Shown here: positions 7,398 through 14,625 of the stretch, piece by piece
Numbering within the stretch: the stretch's first letter is position 1
Layout: each line of letters begins with the position of its first letter
From: Saprospiraceae bacterium
GTDB lineage: Bacteria; Bacteroidota; Bacteroidia; Chitinophagales; Saprospiraceae
Direction: 5' to 3'
DNA: 64,000 bases
Assembly: GCA_016722285.1 (NCBI GenBank)
Contig: JADKGI010000017.1
Coordinates: 62,001 to 126,000, forward strand
The notes under the pieces: model-generated
Database searches by the model: none
Seen by the model: only the letters and a program-made list of their open reading frames with translations
What the model was told of the DNA's origin: nothing
Program-made: the position numbers and the translations under genes

Positions 7398-8510
7398 TTA
7401 TATTTCATCTTCCATTACTTCTGTATCTTCTGGTAATTTAATCTTGGTATCTAAGGTAATGTTCTTATTAATTTGATATCGTTTGCCGCTTTTGATTACG
7501 GAGAGTATTCTTTTGGCCATTTTGTGAGCCACTTTAACGATGATACACTTTGGATTTTTGCCAAAATGAGATTTATAGTATGCCTGTATCTCAGGATCTT
7601 TTCTGATGGCAATCCATGCACTCTCTATGATATAAGGTCTCAGAATGGTATTGGCTCGTGGTGTAACACCCAAATTGCTTTCGCTACCGCCACTATTGAA
7701 TATACCAGGCACTACACCTATGTAACTGCTGAATTGTTTTTCATTTTCAAATCGGCGCAAGTCGCCACATTCGGAAAGGATGGCAGCAGCGAGAAATCCA
7801 CCTATGCCAGGTATGCTTGTCAGCAAGTAATAATCCAAACTTATATGTTTACGACAATGTGCTCGCAATAGATTACCACCATTGAGGTATTCAGAGTGAA
7901 AAAAATTCAAAGTACGAAGTTTACTCTCCATGGACTCTTTGCCGCATGTGGATGTCCACTTCAGTTCTAAAAGCCATTTTTTAAATTCTATCGTCCAGTT
8001 GACATTATCAAATTCCGGTGGTATTGTGATGCCATGAAAAAGCAGCATGCCTTTAATGTGTGACTTGACTCTTCGGAGTTCCTTAGTAATGTTGGTTCTC
8101 TGACGGAGGAGACTTCGAAACTGTTCTTGCTCTTCTGTAGGTATATGGATGGCCTTAAGATTATTATTCTGAAGTTGTTTACATAAATTGCGACTATCGA
8201 TTTTATCTGTCTTCTGATAGTTTTGTTTATCCATTTTGGGTACATCAGCCGGATTGACCACAGTGACCTGCCATCCGAGATTCAAAAAATATCTTGCTGC
8301 ACTAAATCCACAACAGCCAGCTTCATAGGTTGCAGAAATTTCATGAGATGGAAAATGAGCAGCAACATATTCATACAGGACATCAGGATCTGGTGGCATA
8401 GAAAATGTTTTATGATCAAATGATTCTGTTCTGATAGATACCGACCAACTTTTCTTGTGTATGTCGATTCCTATGAATAACTTTGTGTCAACAGCATTTT
8501 GTAAAGGCAT
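7398..8510 (-). CDS. IS110-family transposase
   Basis: A full-length 370-residue DEDD recombinase. The RuvC-like N-terminal domain has D16 (FIGIDIHKK), E63 (ATYEAG), D102 and D105 (TDKIDSRNLC). A helical middle and the C-terminal Tnp_20 domain (SIPGIGGFLAAAILSECGD, then a Gly/Ser-rich SGGSESNLG segment) follow. All catalytic residues are present, so the element may still be active. Start ATG at 8510 gives the family N-terminus. It sits in the middle of the attC-like cassette zone. Confidence 0.93.
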   Translation of the reverse strand: MPLQNAVDTKLFIGIDIHKKSWSVSIRTESFDHKTFSMPPDPDVLYEYVAAHFPSHEISATYEAGCCGFSAARYFLNLGWQVTVVNPADVPKMDKQNYQKTDKIDSRNLCKQLQNNNLKAIHIPTEEQEQFRSLLRQRTNITKELRRVKSHIKGMLLFHGITIPPEFDNVNWTIEFKKWLLELKWTSTCGKESMESKLRTLNFFHSEYLNGGNLLRAHCRKHISLDYYLLTSIPGIGGFLAAAILSECGDLRRFENEKQFSSYIGVVPGIFNSGGSESNLGVTPRANTILRPYIIESAWIAIRKDPEIQAYYKSHFGKNPKCIIVKVAHKMAKRILSVIKSGKRYQINKNITLDTKIKLPEDTEVMEDEI

Positions 8511-8565
8511 AATCTTGTTTTTAATCGTGAGAAAATTTTGAGCTAAGATATGCTTTTACATAAAT

Positions 8566-8690
8566 GCTTGGCGTAATGGCGGGTGCAGTGCTTCGTTTGA
8601 CAGTTTTGTGGTAGGTTCAAGTTTAGTTCTTCGATTCAACTTTTGTGCTAAAAATCCGCCACTACGCCAAGCCGCAAAACGTTATCACAC
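8566..8690 (+). repeat. attC-like repeat, left core lost at IS110 junction
   Basis: Left arm GCTTGGCGTAATGGCGG (8566-8582) pairs with 8656-8672 over 17 bp with one mismatch. The right end carries the core CGTTATCAC (8680-8688). The matching AAC-type core expected left of 8566 is absent, consistent with the IS110 insertion having replaced or displaced it. Confidence 0.5.
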
Positions 8691-8716
8691 ATTAATAAGA
8701 ATAAAACAAATCAATC

Positions 8717-9142
8717 ATGGAAGAAGAATTAGTTGAAATAACATCAATACTACCGCAAAAAGAAGATGTGGTGCCAATATTACAAAATTTGGGGTGGTTT
8801 CAACAATCAGAAGTATTTAATAATGTTAGTTTTTTGTGTTGGCATAATACCGCTAATAATGAACTCCACATTCGAATACATGTAAATCAACTAAGTAGAG
8901 ATGAACAAACACTATTAAACAGATCTTAGGATGTATTCTATCACCCGCAAAACAATCTTAACATAAATGAAAACATAATTGATGTACTACCATTTTTAAG
9001 AGATACAATTCGTCAATTCAACAATCTTTACAATATATTAATAATAGATTATGAGATTGAATATATATTTATTATAACTGAAGAGCAGCTTTTACTAAGG
9101 ATCGAAATCGTTGATTTTTGGGGCTCCAATCAATCATCCTAA
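8717..9142 (+). pseudogene. hypothetical gene with in-frame amber stop
   Basis: From ATG 8717 the frame runs 70 codons to TAG (8927-8929). It then continues in the same frame for another 70 codons of protein-like sequence (DVFYHPQNNLNINENIIDVL...) to TAA at 9142. The most economical reading is a ~141-residue protein interrupted by a nonsense change, or a sequence error. The last ~70 bp overlap the end of the convergent gene at 9072. It is the first gene after an attC-like site. No family recognised. Confidence 0.5.
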
Positions 9143-9494
9143 TTCTATTATTTTGAAATACCATGCTTGGTGCAAATCTATCCATTCTATCATTCAGACA
9201 GTCTAAACAAAACTCATTTATATCCTGTAGTGGCTCTGGTTTCCCACATGTAAACATACCTCTTGTATTTTTACTTCCTCTGCTATATTCACTAAAAATG
9301 TCAATTAAACATAATGTTCCTTCAATAAGATCATATGATTCAATTCCACCATGAATATTAACTCTAAATTCTCCGTCTTCATCAATTTGTGGATGACAAT
9401 ATTTGTTGTAAAATTCTTTTGTTATTTTTTCGGGGCTACTAAACATTTTTGCACCCGCAAATTTTTCAAACATCTCTTCTTTCATAAAAAACAT
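9072..9494 (-). CDS. hypothetical protein, paralogue A
   Basis: A 140-residue protein read from ATG 9494 (MFFMKEEMF). I prefer this start because the neighbouring paralogue starts MFFMEE with the same upstream AT-rich sequence. Shared features with 9563-9967 are FYxKYCHP, a conserved GGIESY, CG.P and DFCL(D/E)CLNDR near residue 100. The Cys-containing motifs could bind metal, but this is speculative. Tandem duplicates, family unknown. Confidence 0.6.
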   Translation of the reverse strand: MFFMKEEMFEKFAGAKMFSSPEKITKEFYNKYCHPQIDEDGEFRVNIHGGIESYDLIEGTLCLIDIFSEYSRGSKNTRGMFTCGKPEPLQDINEFCLDCLNDRMDRFAPSMVFQNNRIRMIDWSPKNQRFRSLVKAALQL

Positions 9495-9562
9495 ATTATA
9501 AGTTAAAATAAAAACATAATAAAAAATTGAAAACATATCAGCACTTACTGATGAAGATTTAA

Positions 9563-9967
9563 TCAACCGTATTGAAAGGCTTTAGTTTGGCCTGGCATTG
9601 CATAATCAATATTTCTAATTCTACCATCTTTGAAGGTAAATGCTATTGTGTTATTTTCTAATCTATCATTTAAACATTCAAGACAAAAATCATTTATGTT
9701 AGTATTGTGCGGCGGAACTCCACACGTAATTCCAAACTTTTTATAAAATTCATTTTCTCCATTTTTGCCATACGTTAAAACTAAATTATCATTACTAACA
9801 TGATAAGATTCAATACCACCTTTTAACCAAACTGTAATTTCACCATTTTCATCTAACATTGGGTGGCAGTACTTGTAATAAAAATCAAAAGGTATTTTAT
9901 CTGGATTTTTAAAAAACTCCATACCTTGAACTTTATTTAATTTAACACTTTCTTCCATAAAAAACAT
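9563..9967 (-). CDS. hypothetical protein, paralogue B
   Basis: 134 residues, MFFMEESVK start. It shares with its downstream neighbour the blocks FYYKYCHPMLDENGE, GGIESY, ITCG.P and DFCLECLNDRLE. Roughly 35-40% identity by eye. The pair is transcribed on minus, against the prevailing direction of the island, and diverges from the gene at 9998. Function unknown. Confidence 0.6.
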   Translation of the reverse strand: MFFMEESVKLNKVQGMEFFKNPDKIPFDFYYKYCHPMLDENGEITVWLKGGIESYHVSNDNLVLTYGKNGENEFYKKFGITCGVPPHNTNINDFCLECLNDRLENNTIAFTFKDGRIRNIDYAMPGQTKAFQYG

Positions 9968-9997
9968 ATAATAAATTAAAATAAAAACAACATAAAA

Positions 9998-10402
9998 ATG
10001 AAAACATATAAGTATACTTGTGAAATTGAAAACGGCAAACTAACATCAAATCTACTAAACACATCAAACGGTGGTAAACTTCAAATTAATAATGAATTTA
10101 AAGATGAAATTGATGTTCAAATAAATACATTAAAAGATTTATTAGATGAAGCCACATTTGAAATTAAGATTTTAGATTTAATAGAGACAAAATTTGATAA
10201 ATCAACTCATTTAAATGTATCATTTAATATCCAAGACAAACAACTCCACTTAATAGTTTATCACAAAACAAAAGAAGAGTCGGTTCAAATAGATAGTGAC
10301 AATCTTTTTAGAGTAAAATTTAACAAGGATGGACACATAAACATAGACAGAATATATCCGATTCTAAACTTTGTTCATAAGACCATCATCAAACTTACCT
10401 GA
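9998..10402 (+). CDS. hypothetical protein, 134 aa
   Basis: Soluble protein starting MKTYKYTCEIENGKL, with alternating hydrophobic/polar strands in the first and last thirds and a helical middle. Unrecognised. Divergent from the paralogue pair (31 bp gap); its 3' end overlaps that of the convergent 10364-10654 gene by 39 bp. Confidence 0.5.
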   Translation: MKTYKYTCEIENGKLTSNLLNTSNGGKLQINNEFKDEIDVQINTLKDLLDEATFEIKILDLIETKFDKSTHLNVSFNIQDKQLHLIVYHKTKEESVQIDSDNLFRVKFNKDGHINIDRIYPILNFVHKTIIKLT

Positions 10403-10654
10403 TTCAATCATGTCTATATACATGTTAAATTCATCTGTTGACATTGCGTTTTCAAAAACCCATTTAAATTTATCAGTTAAATCTTTGTTAGCACCTTCAA
10501 TTCTTTTCTCCCATATATTACCTTTATCTATCCAATTAAACCTATATTTTATATTTTCTTTACCATTAATATTTAAAAACTCATATGTGAATCTTTCGTT
10601 GTTAAGTAAAGGGAATTCAGAATCTGGTACTGAACCTAAAAAAATATTATTCAT
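10364..10654 (-). CDS. hypothetical protein, 96 aa
   Basis: I start it at ATG 10654 (MNNIFLGSVPDSEFPLL), because further upstream codons fall inside the attC-like repeat 10670-10770. The protein is soluble with several Trp residues. It lies antisense to the main gene direction and abuts the repeat with its 5' end, which is unusual for a cassette gene. Unrecognised. Confidence 0.45.
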   Translation of the reverse strand: MNNIFLGSVPDSEFPLLNNERFTYEFLNINGKENIKYRFNWIDKGNIWEKRIEGANKDLTDKFKWVFENAMSTDEFNMYIDMIESGKFDDGLMNKV

Positions 10655-10669
10655 ATAAAAATACCAAGT

Positions 10670-10770
10670 GATAACAATGTACTGGACGACAATCACCGCC
10701 AAATCCAGTGGGTTTGTAAAATTAATATCAGTAGTGGGCGGTGACTGCGCCAGTACGAAACGTTGTATGC
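10670..10770 (+). repeat. attC-like site
   Basis: Left core TGATAAC region (10669-10675), then arm GTACTGG...CACCGCC (10679-10700). The mate GGCGGTGACTGCGCCAGTAC runs 10737-10755, followed by CGTTGTATGC (10761-10770) as the GTT core. Pairing covers most of both arms, with small unpaired bulges as in true attC sites. Total length ~100 bp, spacer 36 bp. Confidence 0.6.
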
Positions 10771-10798
10771 AATTAAATAAATAAGAAAGGTGCATAAT

Positions 10799-11332
10799 AT
10801 GAAAAAACAAATTTTAACTTTAGTAGCGACTGTTTTAGTAATAACAATGAACAGTTATGGTCAACCAAACATGAAACCAGACAGTTTGACTATAAATGCG
10901 ATGGATAAACTTAATTTCCTTGCCGGAGATTGGACTGGAGAAGGTTGGATACAAATGGGCAGGGATAAACATCATTTCTTTCAAACTGAAACGGTTGACC
11001 AAAAAGTCAATAACACCGTAATTGTAATTGATGGACAAGGTATTGATTCTGAAACCAAACAAATTATTCACCAGGCTTTTGCTGTAATTTCTTTTGACAA
11101 AGCTCAAAATGAATATTTAATGCGTGCATATAGAGCTGATGGTAATTTTATAGATGCTGAAGCAAGGGTTGATGAAAATGGAAGTTTTATTTGGGGATTT
11201 ACACATCCACAGGCAGGACAAATTCGATACACGATTTTGCTAAAAGATGGCAAATGGATGGAAACCGGTGAAATGAGTAGAGACGATAATAATTGGTTCC
11301 AATTTTTTGAGATGACACTTGCAAAGCAATAG
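10799..11332 (+). CDS. secreted small-ligand-binding-like protein (DUF1579/DUF6265-like)
   Basis: 177 residues from ATG 10799 (MKKQILTLVATVLVITMNS, a clear signal peptide; the GTG at 10790 is an overextension). The mature part has the motif LNFLAGDWTGEGW near residue 40 and a run of beta strands ending in WFQFFEMTL. This resembles the small beta-barrel DUF1579/DUF6265 proteins of unknown function. It is the first gene after the attC-like site at 10670 and is followed after 21 bp by a membrane metalloprotease-like gene, so the two probably form one module. Family call is moderate. Confidence 0.6.
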   Translation: MKKQILTLVATVLVITMNSYGQPNMKPDSLTINAMDKLNFLAGDWTGEGWIQMGRDKHHFFQTETVDQKVNNTVIVIDGQGIDSETKQIIHQAFAVISFDKAQNEYLMRAYRADGNFIDAEARVDENGSFIWGFTHPQAGQIRYTILLKDGKWMETGEMSRDDNNWFQFFEMTLAKQ

Positions 11333-11353
11333 AAACCAAATTTTAAAAGCGGC

Positions 11354-12151
11354 ATGAAAGAAAAAAACAATATTATTATTAACTCGGCTATTCTTTATGT
11401 GATTGCATTTTTGCTTACCACAATTTTGCACGAGTCAGCTCATGTTCTTGCCGGTTTCTTATGTAGTAGTCAACCTGTTTTACATCACAATTATGTGGAA
11501 CATCTTTCAACGAATCATTTATCTGTTTGGCAACAGGTTCTCATTGCCCTATCCGGTCCTTTAATGAGTTTATTTCAAGGATTAGTGGCGGGATTGGTAT
11601 ATTTCAAGTCAACAAAACAAAGAGCATTAGAACTTTTTGTGCTGTGGTTTTCCATTTTAGGTATGTTAAACTTTTTGGGATATCTTATGACCGGTCCCTT
11701 ATTTCAAAACGGAGATATAGGTAAAACCTTGATGCTTCTTAATACCCCTTTATGGATACAAATTTTTATTGCTTTTTTGGGAGCCGGCATTCTTCTTTTC
11801 ATTGCTTATCATCTTACCAGCCCGTTTCTTACGTTCAGCTACAAGAAGGGATGGGTAAATTCAGAGCAATCCCGAAAGAATTTCTCTTTTCATATTCTGA
11901 TTCTACCCTGGATAATTGGTTCGGCAGTTATGACTCTTTTATACTTACCAATTGTCGCTGTTGTAAGTATTACTTATCCTATTACAAGTGGAATGGTTTT
12001 TATTTTTCCATGGCAGAATGCAAGTAGAATTGAAAATTTGCAATTATCAGATAATAAAAGCCTCGGACAAGTGTCATATGTAGCAATACTACTCTTAGTT
12101 TTAATGATATTGGGATTTAGATTAATTCTATTACCTGGAATAAAATTTTAA
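11354..12151 (+). CDS. membrane protein with HExxH motif (M50-like)
   Basis: A 265-residue polytopic protein with about six membrane segments. The first contains a zinc-metalloprotease signature HESAHVLAG (about residues 25-33), and a later segment has NFLGYLMTGP, similar in place to the third-ligand region of site-2-protease/M50 enzymes. It may be an intramembrane protease, but many such Bacteroidota proteins are uncharacterised. Follows the secreted protein gene by 21 bp and is closed by an attC-like site. Start at ATG 11354. Confidence 0.6.
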   Translation: MKEKNNIIINSAILYVIAFLLTTILHESAHVLAGFLCSSQPVLHHNYVEHLSTNHLSVWQQVLIALSGPLMSLFQGLVAGLVYFKSTKQRALELFVLWFSILGMLNFLGYLMTGPLFQNGDIGKTLMLLNTPLWIQIFIAFLGAGILLFIAYHLTSPFLTFSYKKGWVNSEQSRKNFSFHILILPWIIGSAVMTLLYLPIVAVVSITYPITSGMVFIFPWQNASRIENLQLSDNKSLGQVSYVAILLLVLMILGFRLILLPGIKF

Positions 12152-12159
12152 TACAAACT

Positions 12160-12297
12160 GCACACAACATTTTGTATAAGTAATGGCAGGGAAAGCGGTT
12201 AATATAAAGGTGTGTAGCCCGCTAAAACTTCATCACGGTTTGAAAGGAAAGTGCCACGCAATCTGCCACTACTCATACAATTTACCGTTATGTGTCA
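12160..12297 (+). repeat. attC-like site
   Basis: Left core GCACACAAC (12160-12168), left arm TTGTATAAGTAATGGCAG (12172-12189), right arm CTGCCACTACTCATACAA (12263-12280) and right core CCGTTATGTG (12285-12294). Arms and cores are all in register; ACACAAC pairs with GTTATGT bar one G-T. Spacer 73 bp. One of the clearest sites in the window. Confidence 0.65.
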
Positions 12298-12353
12298 CAA
12301 AAAAGAAATCAGAGTAGCAAAAAATAAATTGTTCTCGTATTGAAAACATTTTG

Positions 12354-12361
12354 TATCTTTG
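12354..12361 (+). promoter_or_regulatory. -7 box TATCTTTG of higBA-like operon
   Basis: TATCTTTG ends only 4 bp before the GTG start at 12366, so transcripts would be leaderless or nearly so. It also rules out the TTG at 12351 as the start. Confidence 0.5.
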
Positions 12362-12365
12362 CAAA

Positions 12366-12662
12366 GTGAAGAGAATAGTTGCAAAGCGGACAATAAAGGA
12401 ATTTTGGGAAAAGTACCCTGATTCTAAGGACTACCTAGAAACTTGGTACGAAACGGTTAAAGGTGCAAATTGGCAGACACCGAGTGAAATTAAAGACTTT
12501 TATGCTACAGTTAGTATACTCAAGAATTCAAGAGTAGTATTCAATATAAAGGGAAACAAATATCGATTGGTAGCCAAAATAAATTATAAAAAGCAATGGC
12601 TCTTTATTAGATTTATAGGAACACACAAAGAATATGACAATATAGATTCAGAAAACATATGA
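12366..12662 (+). CDS. higB: HigB-family mRNA-cleaving toxin
   Basis: 98 residues from GTG 12366. RelE-fold HigB pattern: AKRTIKEFWEKYPDSK at the N-terminus, Trp-rich WYETVKGANWQTP, NSRVVFNIKGNKYRLVAKI and C-terminal FIRFIGTHKEYD. HigB toxins are ribosome-dependent endoribonucleases. Overlaps its antitoxin by 4 bp (ATGA). The toxin-first order is typical of higBA. Set between attC-like site 12160-12297 and an inverted repeat at 13034, as a stand-alone module. The antitoxin probably represses the operon. Confidence 0.85.
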   Translation: MKRIVAKRTIKEFWEKYPDSKDYLETWYETVKGANWQTPSEIKDFYATVSILKNSRVVFNIKGNKYRLVAKINYKKQWLFIRFIGTHKEYDNIDSENI

Positions 12663-13024
12663 AACATAAAATAATAAAAACAGAAAAAGAATATGAAGCT
12701 GCCCTAGTACGGCTTGAAGAAATATTTGATGCAGATCAAAATACAAAAGAAGGGCAAGAAGCTGAATTGCTAGCCTTGTTAATTGAAGATTATGAAGAGC
12801 AATATCATCAAATAGGAACGCCTGACCCAATCGTAGCAGTTCAAATAAGAATGGAAGAACTTGACTTGAAGCAAAAAGACCTAATTGGAGTTGTTGGTTC
12901 AAAAGGAATAGTTTCAGAAGTGATGAACAGGAAAAGAAGATTGACGGTAAAAATGATTAGAAACTTATCAGACTTATTGAAAATAACACCAAAAGTGTTA
13001 ATACAAGATTATGAACTAAATTAA
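12659..13024 (+). CDS. higA: HigA-family antitoxin
   Basis: 121 residues. The N-terminal acidic helical region (EKEYEAALVRLEEIFDAD) is typical of HigA/COG5499 antitoxins and precedes an XRE-type HTH (about residues 62-115; KDLIGVVGSKGIVSEVMNRKR). It neutralises the toxin and should autoregulate. Coupled to higB by the 4-bp overlap. Confidence 0.85.
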   Translation: MKHKIIKTEKEYEAALVRLEEIFDADQNTKEGQEAELLALLIEDYEEQYHQIGTPDPIVAVQIRMEELDLKQKDLIGVVGSKGIVSEVMNRKRRLTVKMIRNLSDLLKITPKVLIQDYELN

Positions 13025-13026
13025 AA

Positions 13027-13100
13027 GTGCGACACATATCAACGGCTATGATGATAGATTCGCGATCGCTTCATCCATCACATAGCCTAGACGATACACA
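13027..13100. repeat. inverted repeat after higA
   Basis: Arms GGCTATGATGAT (13034-13045) and ATCCATCACATAGCC (13073-13087), with the palindrome GCGATCGC in the loop. A left TATCAAC core is present, but there is no GTT core on the right, so it is either a decayed attC-like site or a terminator-like structure. Confidence 0.4.
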
Positions 13101-13157
13101 ACCAAAAGAAAGATGGAGTTGTTAAGAAAGATCTATAACATTAAAATTTAACCTAAA

Positions 13158-13418
13158 ATGGTAAACTTTATAAAAATACCAAAAGAACCAAATAAAAACA
13201 ACCCGCTTGGTGAAGAATTGGTCAGATTAATATCTTTACATAGATTAGATTTAATCTACTCAAACACAGGTGAAATTTTGTCTAAATTAAGTTGTTTAGA
13301 CCACCCAAATACTACATCCACAGTAACTATTAGAGAAGTAACAGAAGATGTTGAAATAGATGCTTGCTGTGCGTCATTCCATGACATTATCAAATCTGCT
13401 ATTACTAAAGTCAATTAG
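13158..13418 (+). CDS. hypothetical protein, 86 aa
   Basis: Small soluble protein starting MVNFIKIPKEPNKNNP, with three Cys residues in the C-terminal half (CLDHPNT..., CCASFHD). Not recognised. Its end overlaps the convergent 13374-13559 ORF by 45 bp, as in other convergent pairs of this island. Confidence 0.45.
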   Translation: MVNFIKIPKEPNKNNPLGEELVRLISLHRLDLIYSNTGEILSKLSCLDHPNTTSTVTIREVTEDVEIDACCASFHDIIKSAITKVN

Positions 13419-13559
13419 ATTAGCATACTCAAACATAAAACATTGGAACAAATTGTTAGGGAATTTTCCTACAACAGTTTGGTCTTTGCCAAATATTTTT
13501 GATTTAATCTCAACCGTAAAATTATCTTTATTGCAACCTAATATAGTATATTTTTCCAT
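13374..13559 (-). CDS. hypothetical protein, 61 aa
   Basis: MEKYTILGCNKDNFTVEIK start, short beta-rich protein, unrecognised. It is immediately downstream (6 bp) of the 28-codon ORF 13566-13652, whose start also reads MEYYI, so the pair may be coupled or the product of a broken gene. Confidence 0.4.
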   Translation of the reverse strand: MEKYTILGCNKDNFTVEIKSKIFGKDQTVVGKFPNNLFQCFMFEYANLIDFSNSRFDNVME

Positions 13560-13565
13560 AATTTT

Positions 13566-13652
13566 TTAAACTGATTTATATACCAACGTAGCGTTTAAAG
13601 AAACGCCATCGAAAGAATCTTTATTAGGGTCAAAAATAATATAGTATTCCAT
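13566..13652 (-). CDS. possible 28-aa microprotein
   Basis: 28 codons (MEYYIIFDPNKDSFDGVSLN...), stop at 13566, 6 bp before the start of the 61-aa ORF on the same strand. Protein-like, but very short. Confidence 0.25.
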   Translation of the reverse strand: MEYYIIFDPNKDSFDGVSLNATLVYKSV

Positions 13653-13690
13653 ATTTTTAAATTGTTAACTTATTTTAAAACATAAATAAA

Positions 13691-13900
13691 ATGGACATCA
13701 AAAAAGAATTTAAAGATTTTAAAATGCCAATTTCACATTTAACAAACACTGGTAACAGTATTCATGCAGCTGCCGACGGATTTTTACTTAACTTTCAACC
13801 ACCGCACTTTGAGTGGGAAATAGTTACCGCAACTAAACTTGACGACGAAAATTTACTAGTTGGCTTATACGTTACTTATGATAACGACCAAGACCAGTAG
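13691..13900 (+). CDS. hypothetical protein, 69 aa
   Basis: Starts MDIKKEFKDFKMPISHL after an A-rich leader like that of the neighbouring small genes. Acidic C-terminus (TYDNDQDQ). Soluble, unrecognised. Convergent with 13912-14145, 11 bp apart. Confidence 0.45.
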   Translation: MDIKKEFKDFKMPISHLTNTGNSIHAAADGFLLNFQPPHFEWEIVTATKLDDENLLVGLYVTYDNDQDQ

Positions 13901-13911
13901 TTTTATATTTT

Positions 13912-14145
13912 CTACCTACTACCTGGATACTCAACTTCCAAAGGTTTCAATAGTTTTTCTAAATTATCTAAACCTTCCAATATTGAATTTAAGTGTTTTC
14001 TGGCACGGTGAAAACCTCTATACTTTTCTCTTAAACTTTCGGCTTCTGTTAATTTTATATAATCGTTATGAATTAACTCGCCGCTTAAACGAATAAAAAG
14101 TTGTCTCTTCTTATCTGAATCGTAGTGTATAAACTTATCTTCCAT
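13912..14145 (-). CDS. hypothetical protein, 77 aa
   Basis: Start MEDKFIHYDSDKKRQLF. Strongly helical, with a coiled-coil-like C-terminal half (HLNSILEGLDNLEKLLKPLE). Unrecognised; its 5' end points at the attC-like site 14186-14323. Confidence 0.45.
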   Translation of the reverse strand: MEDKFIHYDSDKKRQLFIRLSGELIHNDYIKLTEAESLREKYRGFHRARKHLNSILEGLDNLEKLLKPLEVEYPGSR

Positions 14146-14185
14146 TTACTTTAAATTTTCCGCCAAACCTAAAAATAAAAATGGC

Positions 14186-14323
14186 TATGTATAACAAGCA
14201 TTTTACGAAAGTGGCTTAAATCTTTCGTCCGCCGCCTAAATTAATTAATAATTAAAACCTATTACCGCCGCCCCTTGCTTTACCGTAAGCCACATTCGTA
14301 AAGTGCCAGGACGTTGTTCGTGG
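14186..14323 (+). repeat. attC-like site
   Basis: Left core GTATAAC (14189-14195), left arm TTTACGAAAGTGGCTTA (14202-14218), right arm TAAGCCACATTCGTAAA (14286-14302; 16 of 17 pair), right core ACGTTGTTCG (14311-14320). Spacer 67 bp containing two CCGCCG runs. A strong member of the family. Confidence 0.65.
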
Positions 14324-14360
14324 TAATCATAAAGCCCAACTCAACCATAAAAAGTTCAGA

Positions 14361-14441
14361 ATGAAAGAATTTGCCTGGCATTGTCCCTATGATAAAGCGG
14401 TATTTACATCTCTCGGTTTTTTCGCCTGTTTAGATAAACAG
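14361..14441 (+). CDS. doubtful 26-aa ORF
   Basis: ATG 14361 opens 26 codons (MKEFAWHCPYDKAVF...) between the attC-like site and the IS21 element. It could be a leader of the ankyrin gene cut off by the IS, or chance. Confidence 0.15.
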
Positions 14442-14625
14442 TAATAAGCAGGCTTAAACAATGTCATGTAAAATCCGGTTGAAATTGACCAGGCAATCCG
14501 GACCAAACTGACCAGGCAATCCGGTTCAAATTGACCACCCCTTTTGGGTTCAAATCAGGTCGCATTGAATTGATAAAAGAATGGTAAAACAGGTGCCTAT
14601 CTTTCGAAGTAAAAATCGAAAGACA

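Larger units (their letters stand above)
6915..8545 (-). mobile_element. IS110-family insertion sequence (ends approximate)
   Basis: Contains an intact DEDD transposase (7398-8510) with only ~35-50 bp upstream of it and ~480 bp of non-coding DNA downstream (6915-7397). A long 3' non-coding end is the arrangement of the IS1111 subgroup. The right end lies before the attC-like arm at 8566, which has lost its left core, so the element probably landed in that repeat. No target duplication is visible, as usual for this family, and exact ends cannot be fixed. Confidence 0.65.

Noticed and set aside
13027..13100. Full attC-like site after higA
   Set aside because: Arms and a left core exist, but the right GTT core is missing; listed only as an inverted repeat.
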